Shown here: in pieces, positions 38,312-47,564 of the stretch
Layout: each line of letters opens with the position of its first letter
How positions within the stretch are numbered: the stretch's first letter is position 1
Source of the DNA: Sva-07 sp963752815
Lineage (GTDB): Bacteria > Actinomycetota > Acidimicrobiia > Acidimicrobiales > Ilumatobacteraceae
Direction of reading: 5' to 3'
NCBI GenBank assembly: GCA_963752815.1
Contig: CAVVZI010000013.1
Coordinates: 90,410 to 154,409 of the forward strand
Length of the DNA stretch: 64,000 bases
Position numbers and translations under genes: made by a program
The notes under the pieces: generated by a model
Seen by the model: only the letters and a program-made list of their open reading frames with translations
Told to the model about the DNA's origin: nothing
Databases searched by the model: none

Positions 38312-38839
38312 ATGACTTCGACGGACGAGCACAGCGATGTGACGGAATCACCGTTCGAGCACGCGAGTCGGCTGGCCGAGCGCGTCCGCGCTGCCTCCTA
38401 CGGCACCGTGCTCGTGATCGCCGCGCTCGGCGTGACCAGCGCGGCCGATGTCGGGCTCGGGTATTCAGCTGAGCTGGTGCTCGGCGTCGGTGCCGCGACG
38501 TGGGTGGCCCACCTCTACGCGGAACTCCTCGGCCGCCACGTCGTGGAGCGCGAACCGCTACGCCGCACCGAGGTGTACGAGGCGATGGTCGACGGCTCCC
38601 CGATCCTGCTCGCCACCGTGCTGCCCGGTGTGGTGCTCCTCATGGGCCGAGGAGGCCTGGCCACGGCCGACACGGCGCTCTCGATAGCGATGCTCGTCGC
38701 CTTCGCCCAGTTGGTGGGGATCGGCGTGTTGGTGGCGCGACTCGCACCGGGCCGAGGTCACGCGGCATGGATCTTCGCCGGCATCACCGCAGCGGTCGGC
38801 ATCATCGTGGGCAGCGTGACCCTGATCCTCGGTCACTGA
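38312..38839 (+). CDS. Four-helix membrane protein, unknown function
   Basis: 175 residues, with four to five hydrophobic segments (about 30-48, 52-70, 97-112, 120-140, 148-170) after a charged 25-residue N-terminus. The short loop 'ELLGRHVVEREPLRRTEVYEAMVDGSPIL' lies between helices 2 and 3. This resembles uncharacterised actinobacterial integral membrane proteins found beside ion-transport ATPases. It follows the SHOCT gene by 66 bp and ends 33 bp before palindrome copy 3. Confidence 0.6.
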   Translation: MTSTDEHSDVTESPFEHASRLAERVRAASYGTVLVIAALGVTSAADVGLGYSAELVLGVGAATWVAHLYAELLGRHVVEREPLRRTEVYEAMVDGSPILLATVLPGVVLLMGRGGLATADTALSIAMLVAFAQLVGIGVLVARLAPGRGHAAWIFAGITAAVGIIVGSVTLILGH

Positions 38840-38842
38840 CCC

Positions 38843-38868
38843 CTCCACTCCACTCCACTCCACTCCAA
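38843..38868. repeat. Short CCACT tandem repeat
   Basis: Four to five direct copies of CCACT between the membrane-protein stop and palindrome copy 3. It is a simple-sequence tract with no evident role. Confidence 0.7.
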
Positions 38869-38872
38869 TCGT

Positions 38873-38924
38873 CGTTTGCGTCAGGATTTCCGAGGACCGG
38901 TCCTCGGAAATCCTGACGCAAACG
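38873..38924. repeat. Long palindromic repeat, family A, copy 3
   Basis: A perfect 52-bp palindrome with no loop (two 26-bp arms meeting at GGACCGGTCC). Compared with copies 1 and 2, the outer stem has G-to-A and T-to-C changes, each matched by the complementary change in the other arm. It lies between the convergent membrane-protein and P-type ATPase genes. Confidence 0.93.
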
Positions 38925-38954
38925 TGGATGTGGGCCGACGGTCGGGCCCGGCGG

Positions 38955-41682
38955 TCAGTGGCTGGCGAGGGCGGTGGAGCCGCGGAGGCGGAGCACCAGT
39001 TTGATCAACTCGCCGACGAGGAGCAGACCCGCCGCGAGCCCGATGCACAGCAGCCACTGTCCACCCGTCAGCGAGGTGGTCCCGAGGATGCGCTGCAGCA
39101 GGCCGAGCTCGGTGGACAGGACCGTGAACAACAGGGCGAGCCCGTAGAGGAGCAGCTGACGGCGGCCGCTGATCGAATCGCGGTCGAGCGCCGTCTCGGT
39201 GGCGCTGCGGGCGCCGAGGGCGAGCGCCACGTTCATCAGCGAGAAGACGACGACGGCCATCGAGGCGGCGACGATCGCGCTCTCCCGGTCCTCGAACACG
39301 TCGAGCACCCAGAGCGTCTCGATCGCCATGACGATCCCCAGCGCGATGTCGAAGCCCCACTGCGCACGCGAGAGCACCGGCTGATGGAGCGGACGGGGCG
39401 CCTTGTCCATCAGTCCCTCGACCGGCCGGTCGAAGCCGAGCGCCAACGCCAGCGGCACCTGGACCGCGAAGTTGATCCAGAGCACGGCGAGCGGTGCGAA
39501 CGGGATGCCGTCGGCGATCTGGAACAACGCCGCGCCGAGGTAGGTGGCGATGAAGGCGACGAGCGCCGCCATCTGGAACCGGATGTACTTGGCGAGGTTG
39601 TCGTACAACTGGCGCCCGTACTCGACCGCCCGCACGATGGTGGCGAAGTTGTCGTCGGTCAGGATCATCACCGCGGCGTCCTTCGACACCTCGGTGCCGG
39701 TGATGCCCATCGCCACTCCGATGTCGGCCTTCTTGAGCGCCGGTGCGTCGTTCACACCGTCACCGGTCATGGCGACGACGTTCGACTGGCCCTGGAGCGT
39801 GCTGACCAGGCGGATCTTGTCCTCCGGTGACACGCGGGCCACCACGCCGATGTCGTCGAGTTCGGCGATCAGCTGCTCGTCGCTCATGGCGGCGAACTCG
39901 GCGCCCGTGAGCGCCTTGCCGGTGATGCCGAGCTCGTGGCCGATCGCGGCGGCCGTGACCGCGTGGTCGCCGGTGATCATGCGCACCTCGATGCCGGCAC
40001 GGTGGCACTGCTCGATGGCCACCTTCGCCTCGGCACGGGGCGGATCGACGATGCCGACCATCGCCAGCAGGGTGAGATCGCGGATGTCGTCGAGGTGCGG
40101 GGCGGCCGGGTCGAACGTGGCGGGATCGAAATCGCGGCGGGCCACCACCATCACACGCTCGCCCCGCGCGGCCATCCGGTCGTTCTCGTCGAGTGCCAGA
40201 CGATGGCGCTCGTCGTCGACCGGGGTCGTGGCGCCGTCGGGGGTCCAGAACGACCCGGCGCGGTCGAGGAGCACGTCGGGGGCGCCTTTGACCAGGCACC
40301 GGATGACGTCGTGGCCATGGACATCGGTCATCCGGTGGAACGTGGCCATGAACTTGTAGTCGGAGTCGAACGGCACCTCGGCGAGCCGTGGGTACCGCTC
40401 GCGGGCGCTGTCGAGGTCGATGCCCCCCTTCGCGGCCAGCACGATCAGCGCACCCTCGGTGGGATCGCCGATGAGGTCCCCGTCGGCGAGCCGGGCATCG
40501 GCGCACAGCGCCATCGGCAACAAGGCGTCGGTCAGGTCGATCGACGCCCCGCCCTCGTGGCGGATCTGGCCCTCGGTCGCGTACCCCTCACCGCTGACCG
40601 TGAACCGGTTCTGTCCCGGCACGACCATCTCGCGGGCCGTCATCTTGTTCAGCGTGAGCGTGCCGGTCTTGTCCGAGCAGATCGCCGACACCGACCCGAG
40701 CGTCTCGACCGACGGCAGTCGTTTGACGATCGCGTTCTGCGACGCGAGCACCCTCGTGCCCGTGGAGTACAGGGTGGTCACGACCGCGGGCAGACCGGTC
40801 GGGATCGCCGAGATGGCGAGCGCGACGCCGGCGATGAAGAGCTCGTCGAAGTCCTGGTCGTGCGCCAGCCCGAGCAGGATCATCGCCACGAAGGCGATGC
40901 CGGCGAGGCCGGCGATGATCATCGTCAGCCGGTCGAGCTGCTTCTGCAGCGGCGTCTTGTCGGACTCGGTGCGGTTGAGCAGGTCGGCGATGCTGCCGAT
41001 CTCGGTGTTCATCCCGGTCCCGGTCACGATCAGCTCGCCGCGACCGCGGGTGACCGACGTGTTCATGAACACCATGCCCAGCCGATCCCCGAGCGGGCAC
41101 GTCGTCGCGATCGATCGTCGCGACGTCCTTGAGGACCGGTGTGCTCTCGCCCGTGAGCGCCGCTTCCTCGATCTCGAGCGTGGCGGCGACGAACAGCCGC
41201 CCGTCGGCCGGGACGCGGTTCCCCGCCTCGATCAGCACGACGTCGCCCGGCACGAGTTCGGCCGCATCGATCTCGCTGACCGTGCCATCACGGCGCACGC
41301 GGGCGATGTCCTTCAACATCTTCTCGAGCGCGGCGAGGCTCGCCTCGGCCTTCGCTTCCTGATGGAGGCCGAGCACGGCGTTGAAGACGGTGAGCCCGAG
41401 CAGCACGAGGGTCGTGCCGGCCTCGCCGGTCACGATCTGGTTCACCACCGCGGCTCCCACGAGGATGATCTGCATCAGGTCCTCGTACTGCCGCAGGAAG
41501 GCGTGCAGCGGCGTTTCCTTCGCCTTGCCGGTGAGCTCGTTGGCCCCGTACCGGGTCTGGCGTTCGCTGACCTGGCTCGCGGTCAGCCCTCCGACGGTGT
41601 CGACGTCGAGCAACTGGGCGGTTTCGTCGGTGGTCTTGCGATACCAGGCGGTCGGAGCAGATGTCTCGTCGATCGTGGTCAT
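38955..41682 (-). CDS. P2-type cation-transporting ATPase, last gene of the arginine operon, one frame break
   Basis: About 909 residues after correcting one extra base in the run at 41095-41097 ('DVPL-GDRLGMVFMNTSVT'). P-type marks: 'ALTGEST' (actuator TGE), phosphorylated Asp in 'CSDKTGTLTLN', 'KGAPD', 'MITGDH' and 'TGDGVNDAPALKKADIGVAMG'. The layout, with a cation-transporter N- and C-domain and ten helices, is that of the SERCA/PMR1-like P2 group. The M4 motif reads IPTGLP, where Ca2+ pumps have IPEGLP, so the usual Ca-binding Glu is absent and specificity is uncertain. Its start is 7 bp behind the YfcC stop, so it belongs to the arginine-deiminase operon. Confidence 0.88.
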
Positions 41683-41689
41683 GCTGCGG

Positions 41690-43201
41690 TCAGGTTGCCA
41701 CAGTGGCGACGGCGAGCACGACGACGGTCAGACCGGCGAGCGCGATCAGGAGCGGCCAGACGAAGCGCAGGAAGGTGCCGTACGGCACGCGGGCGATCGC
41801 CAGTCCGCCCATCACGACCGCCGAGGTCGGGGTGACGAGGTTGACCAGTCCGGACGCGCTCTGGTAGGCGGTCACGACGAGAGCCCGGTTGACCCCCGCG
41901 AAATCGGCGAGTGGCGCCATGATCGGCATCGCCACGGTGGCGAGTCCTGACGTCGACGGGATGAGGAACGACAACGGCAGGAACAGCACGTACATCACGA
42001 TGGCGAACGCCGCTTCGCCCACGTCGCCGAGAGCGCTCTCGGCCCAGTACAGCACGGTGTCGGTGATCTGACCGTTGTTCATCACCACGGTGATGCCGCG
42101 GGCGATGCCGATGATGAGCGCGACCCCGAGCAGGTCGCGCGCACCGTCGACGAACGTCGACGTGAGCTCGCCCTCCTTCATCCGGGCGACGAGGCCGATC
42201 AGGATGGCGAAGAACAGGAACGATGCGGTCATCTCGGGGAACCACCACCACAGCGTCGGCAGCCCGATGTCGAGGTCCTCCCACGGGATGACGCCGTAGA
42301 TCATCACGACGAACGCTCCGGCGAACAGCGCGAGCACGATCTTCTGCTGCCTGGTCATCTCGACGTCGCCGGCGCCGTCGGTCGCCGCGGAGAAGTGGCG
42401 GTCGTTGTCGTCCTTCATGTCGTACACCAGCGACTTGGATGCGTCCTGCCGCACCCGCTCCGCGTAGCGGGAGACGAACCAGATGCCCATGGCGAGGCCG
42501 ACGACCAGGATGACGAGTCGCCCGACGATGCCGTCGCTGATCGGCACGTCCGCGAATCCGGACGCGATGCCGGTGGCGAACGGGTTGACCGTCGAACCCA
42601 GCACACCGATGCCGGCGCCGAGCAGGATCACGGCGGCGCCGACCATCGCGTCGTAGCCGGCGGCGATCATGACGGTGATGATCAGCACGTAGAAGGCGAG
42701 ACTTTCCTCGGCCATGCCGAACGTGCTGCCTCCGATGGCGAACACCGTCATCAGGATCGGGATCATCCAGCGCTCCTTGCCGCGGAGGCGTCTCGTGAGT
42801 AACGCGATCCCGGCCTGGATGGCTCCGGTCTTCATCGTGATGCCGATGAAACCTCCGATCACGAGGATGAACAAAGCGACGTCGATGGCCCCGAACAGAT
42901 GGCCGCTGTTGAAGACGTCGATGTTGCCCGTCGCTTCGTCTTCGATGCCGTACAGGCCGTTGATCGGGGCGTCGAGCGAGTCGACGAGGATGCGTTGCGG
43001 GTTCGAGTCGACCTCTTCGTAGGTGCCGGGAATCGGCGACCCATCGGCGTCGAGGGCGTACTGACCGGCCGGGATGATCCAGGTGGCAGCAGCCATGATG
43101 ACGATCAGCGCGAACAGGATCGTGTAGGCCGACGGGAGCGAGAACTTCGACTTCTCCTCGGCGGGCGGTGCCACCTCGGTCGTGTCCGTGTCGTTCGACA
43201 T
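41690..43201 (-). CDS. YfcC-family carrier, probable arginine/ornithine exchanger
   Basis: 503 residues with about 12 hydrophobic segments. Family blocks: 'LPSAYTILFALIVIMAAATWIIPAGQY', 'GGFIGITMKTGAIQAGI', 'GSTFGMAEES', 'LSFLIPSTSGLATVAMPIMAPLADF' and 'YQSASGLVNLVTPTSAVVMGGL'. YfcC proteins are related to DcuC/ArcD-type carriers. The position inside an arc operon argues for arginine-ornithine exchange; this is inferred from context. The ATG shares its A with the TGA of the preceding small ORF (TGATG), and a GGAGG inside that ORF acts as its ribosome site. Confidence 0.88.
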   Translation of the reverse strand: MSNDTDTTEVAPPAEEKSKFSLPSAYTILFALIVIMAAATWIIPAGQYALDADGSPIPGTYEEVDSNPQRILVDSLDAPINGLYGIEDEATGNIDVFNSGHLFGAIDVALFILVIGGFIGITMKTGAIQAGIALLTRRLRGKERWMIPILMTVFAIGGSTFGMAEESLAFYVLIITVMIAAGYDAMVGAAVILLGAGIGVLGSTVNPFATGIASGFADVPISDGIVGRLVILVVGLAMGIWFVSRYAERVRQDASKSLVYDMKDDNDRHFSAATDGAGDVEMTRQQKIVLALFAGAFVVMIYGVIPWEDLDIGLPTLWWWFPEMTASFLFFAILIGLVARMKEGELTSTFVDGARDLLGVALIIGIARGITVVMNNGQITDTVLYWAESALGDVGEAAFAIVMYVLFLPLSFLIPSTSGLATVAMPIMAPLADFAGVNRALVVTAYQSASGLVNLVTPTSAVVMGGLAIARVPYGTFLRFVWPLLIALAGLTVVVLAVATVAT

Positions 43202-43380
43202 CAGATTCCTCCTCGATCAGCGGTGACCACGAGGGCGATCGCCGCGTCGTCGGGACCGGGATCCCGATCGTCGAACGGGGGATTGCGCCGCGCCCAGGCG
43301 ATGAACAGCACGATCGCGACGACCACCAGCGCGATGATGATCCAACGGGTCGTCGAAACCCCTTCAGACTCCTGTGACAC
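43201..43380 (-). CDS. 59-aa single-pass membrane protein coupled to the YfcC carrier
   Basis: A GTG start at 43380 with an AGGAG site 7 nt upstream. The peptide has a short polar N-terminus with 'VSQESEGVSTTRW', a hydrophobic helix (about residues 14-30, 'IIIALVVVAIVLFIAWA'), then 'RRNPPFDDRDPGPDDAA'. Coding is supported by the ribosome site, the fit between arcA (23 bp away) and YfcC (1-base overlap), and the membrane-like composition. I know no family. It may be a subunit or regulator of the carrier, as small ORFs coupled to transporters often are. Confidence 0.7.
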   Translation of the reverse strand: MSQESEGVSTTRWIIIALVVVAIVLFIAWARRNPPFDDRDPGPDDAAIALVVTADRGGI

Positions 43381-43403
43381 GTCGGTCTCCTTCCGAACGT
43401 CGA

Positions 43404-44669
43404 TCAGATCGGATCACGTTGCAGCGGACAGGTCATGCAGTGGCCACCGCCGCGACCCTTGCCGAGCTCGAAGCCCTCGATCTCGATCACTTCCACCCCG
43501 GCCTGGCGCATCTTGCCGATCGTGTACGTGTTGCGTTCGTACGCCACCACGACGCCGGGTTCGAGGGCGACGACGTTGTTGCCGTCGTCCCATTGCTCGC
43601 GCTCCTGCTGGTAGGCGTCGCCGCCGGTCTCGACGACGTGCAGCTTCGGGACGCCGAGCGCGTCGGCGACCGCCCCGAGGAAGTTGTCCTCGACGGTCAC
43701 GTGGAACGGCTTGCCGTTCGTACCCGGTCGGAGGCTGACCGCACCGATGTTGTCGACGACGCTCGGGTAGGCGGTGGCCTTGTCGCGGTCCAGCAGCGTG
43801 AACACGGTGTCGAGGTGCATGTGGGCGCGGTCCTTGGTCATCACCGCGGCGATGACCCGGTCGGCGGCGCCCTTCTCGAACAGCGCCGCCGCGACCTGCT
43901 CGATCATGCGACCCTGCGTGCGCTCGCTCATGCCGATGAGCACGGTGCCGTTGCCGATCGGCATCACGTCGCCGCCCTCCATCGACGCGAGGCCGAAGTC
44001 GGTGGTCTCCAATCGGCCGTCCGTCGCTCTCGTGCGGATACCAGAACTCGAAGTCGGCATCGGCGAACATCGGATGCGCCTTGTAGATCGCCGCCACGTT
44101 GTAGGCCTCACGGCGGCGAGCCGGCCAGAACATCGGGTTGACCGACACGCCCCCGTAGATCCAGCACGACGAGTCGCGGGTGAACAGCGTGTTGGGAAGC
44201 GGCGGCAGCACGAACGTCGACGGGTCGTCGAGCGCGGCGGCGATCAGCGACGAGCCGGCCGAGCGTCTCCAGGTCGAGGGCCGCCTCGGCGACGGTCAGG
44301 CCGCCGATGAGGTGCTTGGCGAGCACGTCGGGCGGGAAGCCGCCGAGCAGCTCGCGCACCGCGTCGACCAGCGAGCAGACCGACGGTGTACTCCGAGACG
44401 ACCAGCTCGATCAGCCGTTGCCGTGCCGGCTCGCTCGCCGCCAGCGTCTCGGCCAGCAGTTCGTGGAGGAGGAACACCTCCACGCCGCGGCCGCGCATCT
44501 GCGCCACGAACCGGTCGTGTTCGAGCTGGGCCCGCTCGACCCACAGCACGTCGTCGAAGAGGAGGTCGTCGTGGCTCGTCGGGGTCAGTCGCTGCAGGCT
44601 CAGGTCCGGGCGGTGGACCATCACCTTGCGCAGCTTGCCGACCTCTGAGTGCACTCCGAATTCGGTCAT
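43404..44669 (-). CDS. arcA: Arginine deiminase, three frame breaks
   Basis: About 420 residues after joining four frame segments (breaks near 44385, 44258 and 44030). Hydrolyses arginine to citrulline and ammonia. Conserved guanidine-modifying blocks: N-terminal 'GVHSEVGKLRKVMVHRPDLSLQRLTP', 'FTRDSS', 'GGDVMPIG', 'HMHLDTVFT' (catalytic His), and the C-terminal 'GRGGGHCMTCP' with the nucleophilic Cys. All catalytic blocks survive, and each break falls between them, so indels are likelier than decay. The start ATG at 44669 lies 32 bp after arcC, with AAAGGGA upstream. It is the third gene of the operon. Confidence 0.93.
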
Positions 44670-44701
44670 GTCGTCCCTTTCTGGTTCGGTCGCGCTTTGG
44701 T

Positions 44702-45626
44702 TCAGGTCGTGCGTTCGGCGACCACGTTCGTGCCCGCCGTTCCACCGACGATCGCTTCGATGTCCTCGAGCGCTCCGATGGCGGCGCGCTTGCCGGTCGC
44801 CTCGACGAACCGGGCCGCCGCTTCGACCTTCGGGCCCATCGAGCCGGCCGGCGAACGAGTGCGCCCGCAGTTCGGCGACGGTGACCTCGCCCAAACGGCG
44901 TTGGTCAGCGGTCCCCCACCCCTCGTAGACGGCATCGACGTCGGTGGCCATCACGAACAGGTCGGCGTCGATCTCCCGGGCGAGCAACTCGCTCGCGAAG
45001 TCCTTGTCGATCACGGCCTCGACGCCGCGCAACGTGCGCTCCACACCGGGCGTCCATGCGGTGGGGATGCCACCGCCTCCGGCGCAGATCACCACGACGC
45101 CCTGGTCGAGCAGCCAACGGATCGGTCGGATCTCGAAGATCCGTTTCGGCGGCGGCGAGGGGACGACGCGGCGGAGATGGTCGCCGTCGCGCTTGAACAC
45201 CCAACCCTTCTCCGCGACGAGAGCCTCGGCGGACGCGTCGTCGTAGATCGGTCCCACGAACTTGGTCGGGTCGGCGAAGGCCGGGTCGGTGGGGTCGACC
45301 TCGATCATCGTGAGCAGCGTCGCCAAGGGCACCTCGGCCGGCAGGACGTTGCCGAGCTCCTGCTCGATGAGGTAGCCGATCATGCCCTCGGTCTCCGCAC
45401 CGAGCACGTCGAGCGGATACGGCTCGACGTCCTTGTACGCCGCGGCCTGCAGCGCGAGCAGTCCGACCTGGGGTCCGTTGCCGTGCGACAGGACGAGCTG
45501 ATGCTGCTCGGCGACCGGTGCGAGGGAACGTGCGGCGACGCGGATGTTGCCTCGTTGGGCGTCTTCGGTCATCGGCTCCCCGCGCTTGAGGAGCGCGTTG
45601 CCGCCGAGCGCGACCAGAACTCTCAT
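44702..45626 (-). CDS. arcC: Carbamate kinase, one frame break
   Basis: About 307 residues. Converts carbamoyl phosphate and ADP to ATP, carbon dioxide and ammonia, the energy-yielding step of arginine fermentation. Motifs: 'VALGGNALL' (N-terminal glycine loop), 'LSHGNGPQVGLL', 'CAGGGGIP' and 'AVIDKDFASELLA'. The frame changes near 44850; the C-terminal 'GPKVEAAARFVEATGKRAAIGALEDIEAIVGGTAGTNV' follows in the next frame to the stop at 44702. The start is 10 bp beyond the argF stop, so translation is probably coupled. Confidence 0.95.
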
Positions 45627-45636
45627 GCGGCGATCT

Positions 45637-46638
45637 TCAGTTCCCCAGCGTCGCGACCAGCAACGCCTTGATCGTGTGCAGCCGGTTCTCGGCCTGGTCG
45701 AACACGATGCTCGCGCCGGATTCGAAGACGTCACCGGTGACCTCGAGCCCCGTGTCCATCCCGGTCGCTTCCATCATCTCCCGGCCCACGACCGTGTTCG
45801 GGTCGTGGAACGCGGGCAGGCAGTGCATGAACTTCGCCCGCGAGTTGCCGGTACGTCCCAGGAGTTCCTTGTTGACCTGGTAGGGCTTCAGGAGACCGAC
45901 GCGCTCGTGCCAGACATCCTTCGCCTCGCCCATCGACACCCACACGTCCGTGTGGACGAAATCCACGCCTTCGACGGCTTGGCCGGCATCGTCGGTGATC
46001 GTGATGCGGGCACCGGTGCGGCCCGCGATGTCCTGCGCGATCTGCACGACGTCGTCGGGTGGTGCGAGCGATGCAGGCCCGCCGAGCCGGACGTCGGCGC
46101 CCATCAGCGCCCCCATCACCAGCAGCGAGCGACCCATGTTGAACCGGCAGTCACCGACGAACGCGTACGACAGCGCGTCGTACGGCTTGCCGCTCGCCTC
46201 GTGCATCGTGAGGAAGTCGGCCAGCATCTGCGTCGGGTGCCACTCGTTCGTCAGCCCGTTGTAGACGGGGACACCCGCGTTGGCCGCGAGCTCCTCGACG
46301 TCGGCCTGGGCGTTGCCGCGGAACTCGATGCCGTCGTACATCCGACCGAGGACGCGGGCCGTGTCGGCGACCGACTCCTTGTGTCCGAGCTGCGAACCCG
46401 ATGGATCGAGATACGTGACGTGGGCCCCCTGGTCGAACGCCGCCACTTCGAATCCGGCGCGGGTCCGTGTCGAGGTCTTCTCGAAGATGAGGGCGATCTC
46501 CTTGCCCTCGAGCCGCTTCGTCTCGACGCCGGCGTACTTCGCCGTCTTCAGCGCCTCGGAGAGGCGCAGCAGGTACAGCAGTTCGTCGGGCCGGAAGTCG
46601 ATCTCCTTGAGGAAACTCCGGTTTCTCAGGTTGAACAT
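45637..46638 (-). CDS. argF: Ornithine carbamoyltransferase (catabolic, arc operon)
   Basis: 333 residues with GGAGG 7 nt before the ATG at 46638. Carbamoyl-phosphate-binding 'STRTR', 'HPTQ' and ornithine-binding 'HCLPAFHD' are intact. The enzyme phosphorolyses citrulline to ornithine and carbamoyl phosphate here, judged by its place directly ahead of arcC and arcA (arcB position). Its length and the C-terminal 'ENRLHTIKALLVATLG' match the catabolic ArcB/long OTC type. It is the first gene of a six-gene leftward operon, and its upstream region holds two matching inverted repeats. Confidence 0.96.
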   Translation of the reverse strand: MFNLRNRSFLKEIDFRPDELLYLLRLSEALKTAKYAGVETKRLEGKEIALIFEKTSTRTRAGFEVAAFDQGAHVTYLDPSGSQLGHKESVADTARVLGRMYDGIEFRGNAQADVEELAANAGVPVYNGLTNEWHPTQMLADFLTMHEASGKPYDALSYAFVGDCRFNMGRSLLVMGALMGADVRLGGPASLAPPDDVVQIAQDIAGRTGARITITDDAGQAVEGVDFVHTDVWVSMGEAKDVWHERVGLLKPYQVNKELLGRTGNSRAKFMHCLPAFHDPNTVVGREMMEATGMDTGLEVTGDVFESGASIVFDQAENRLHTIKALLVATLGN

Positions 46639-46709
46639 GTCGATCCTCCGAGCGATCGGTGCGCGCTGGTGTTGCCTGCGACGGTAAGGACGGGGAAGGT
46701 GGCCAGACC

Positions 46710-46727
46710 CCACCCCTCGCAGGGTGG
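46710..46727. promoter_or_regulatory. 18-bp inverted repeat, arginine operon upstream site 1
   Basis: CCACCC-CTCGCA-GGGTGG, followed by TTGCC. It lies 72 bp upstream of the argF start in the divergent region. It matches the site at 46789-46806 in both arms, in the 6-bp spacer length and in the TT.GCC flank. Likely operator for a dimeric regulator. Confidence 0.55.
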
Positions 46728-46737
46728 TTGCCCGTGC

Positions 46738-46767
46738 CGAGGTGAACATCTGGGGTCCGAGGTGAAC
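46738..46767. promoter_or_regulatory. Two CGAGGTGAAC direct repeats, 20 bp apart
   Basis: Identical decamers at 46738-46747 and 46758-46767 lie between the two inverted repeats. The 20-bp period places them on the same DNA face, as for activator sites. The regulator is unknown; the MalT-type LuxR protein at 50390-52984 is one candidate. Confidence 0.5.
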
Positions 46768-46788
46768 GCGCGGTGTCGTCCATCCCGT

Positions 46789-46806
46789 CCACCCGCTGGA
46801 GGGTGG
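46789..46806. promoter_or_regulatory. 18-bp inverted repeat, arginine operon upstream site 2
   Basis: CCACCC-GCTGGA-GGGTGG, followed by TTCGCC. It is the same architecture as site 1, 79 bp away, and 62 bp before the divergent DUF6325 start at 46868, so it could control that gene as well. Confidence 0.55.
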
Positions 46807-46867
46807 TTCGCCGCGGCCCGCGCTTGTCCGAAGATGGCAGCTGCAGACATCGACCGCCGGGAGTGGC

Positions 46868-47347
46868 ATGAGGGCACCAGACCACAACGACCGCGACCCG
46901 GTGATGTCCGACCTGGTCGAGTACCTGGTGATCCAGGTGCCCGACCTGAACTCGTTGTCGTCGGTGGGTACCGCCCTCGCCGCCCTCACGTCCGCCTCGA
47001 CGATCCGCATCCTCGACCTCGTGGCCGTCACGACCGACGAGTTCGGGTGCGTCCACGAGGTCGCGCTCGATTCGGTGACGGGCCTGGTCGGCATCGCCCC
47101 GTTCGTCCATCTGCACGACGAGTTGCTGTCGGCCCACGACATCCGACTCGCCGCACTCGCCCTGCCGCCGGGATCGGCCGGTCTCGTGCTGGTGACCGAG
47201 GACCGTTGGGCGGCATCGCTCGACGGGGCAGCACGCAGGGTCGGCGGTCGGATCGTCGCCGGCGAGCGCATCTCGGCCCACCGATTGGAACGGGCGCTCG
47301 CCTACACGCCCGAGCGTGCCGATGGCCACGATCTCGAGGTCGGCTGA
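46868..47347 (+). CDS. DUF6325-family protein (copy 2)
   Basis: 159 residues, with GGGAG 4 nt before the ATG; a second ATG 12 codons in ('MSDLVEYLVIQVPD') is an alternative start. It has the same fold pattern as copy 1: 'VEYLVIQVPDLNSLSSVGTALAALTSASTIRILDLVAVTTDE', then 'AGLVLVTEDRWAASLDGAARRVGGRIVAGERI'. It leads a rightward operon with a SHOCT protein and a ThrE-type exporter, divergent from the arginine operon. Function is unknown. Pairing with SHOCT at two loci points to a functional unit. Confidence 0.75.
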   Translation: MRAPDHNDRDPVMSDLVEYLVIQVPDLNSLSSVGTALAALTSASTIRILDLVAVTTDEFGCVHEVALDSVTGLVGIAPFVHLHDELLSAHDIRLAALALPPGSAGLVLVTEDRWAASLDGAARRVGGRIVAGERISAHRLERALAYTPERADGHDLEVG

Positions 47348-47348
47348 C

Positions 47349-47564
47349 ATGGCGGAGACCGAACCCGCCCGGGCGCAGCGGCCCGGCCTGCTGTCGCGCC
47401 CGCCGTCGACGTTCCGTGCACTCGACACGGCGGGTTCGGCCCTGTTCCTCGACCCGGCGGCACAGATCAACGCGCTGGTCGAGTTGATGGACAAGGGGCT
47501 CCTCACCCGTGAGGAGTTCGACCGCGCGAAGCAGCGGGCGCTGCGATGGTCGAACGAGGGGTGA
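47349..47564 (+). CDS. SHOCT-domain protein (71 aa)
   Basis: 71 residues from the ATG at 47349, one base after the DUF6325 stop. The N-terminal 35 residues are polar with no membrane helix. The C-terminal half is a SHOCT module ('AAQINALVELMDKGLLTREEFDRAKQRAL'). Compared with the copy at 37820 it lacks the PQYA tract. Its 3' end overlaps the exporter gene: the GTG at 47561 would form a GTGA overlap with this stop. Confidence 0.85.
   Translation: MAETEPARAQRPGLLSRPPSTFRALDTAGSALFLDPAAQINALVELMDKGLLTREEFDRAKQRALRWSNEG

Noticed and set aside
44030..44390. Programmed frameshifting in arcA
   Set aside because: Three separate breaks in one short gene, with shifts in many unrelated neighbours, fit sequencing indels better than recoding.
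46639..46867. A tRNA or small RNA gene in the largest intergenic gap
   Set aside because: No cloverleaf, T-loop consensus or terminator hairpin with T-run; the visible structure is short operator-like repeats.
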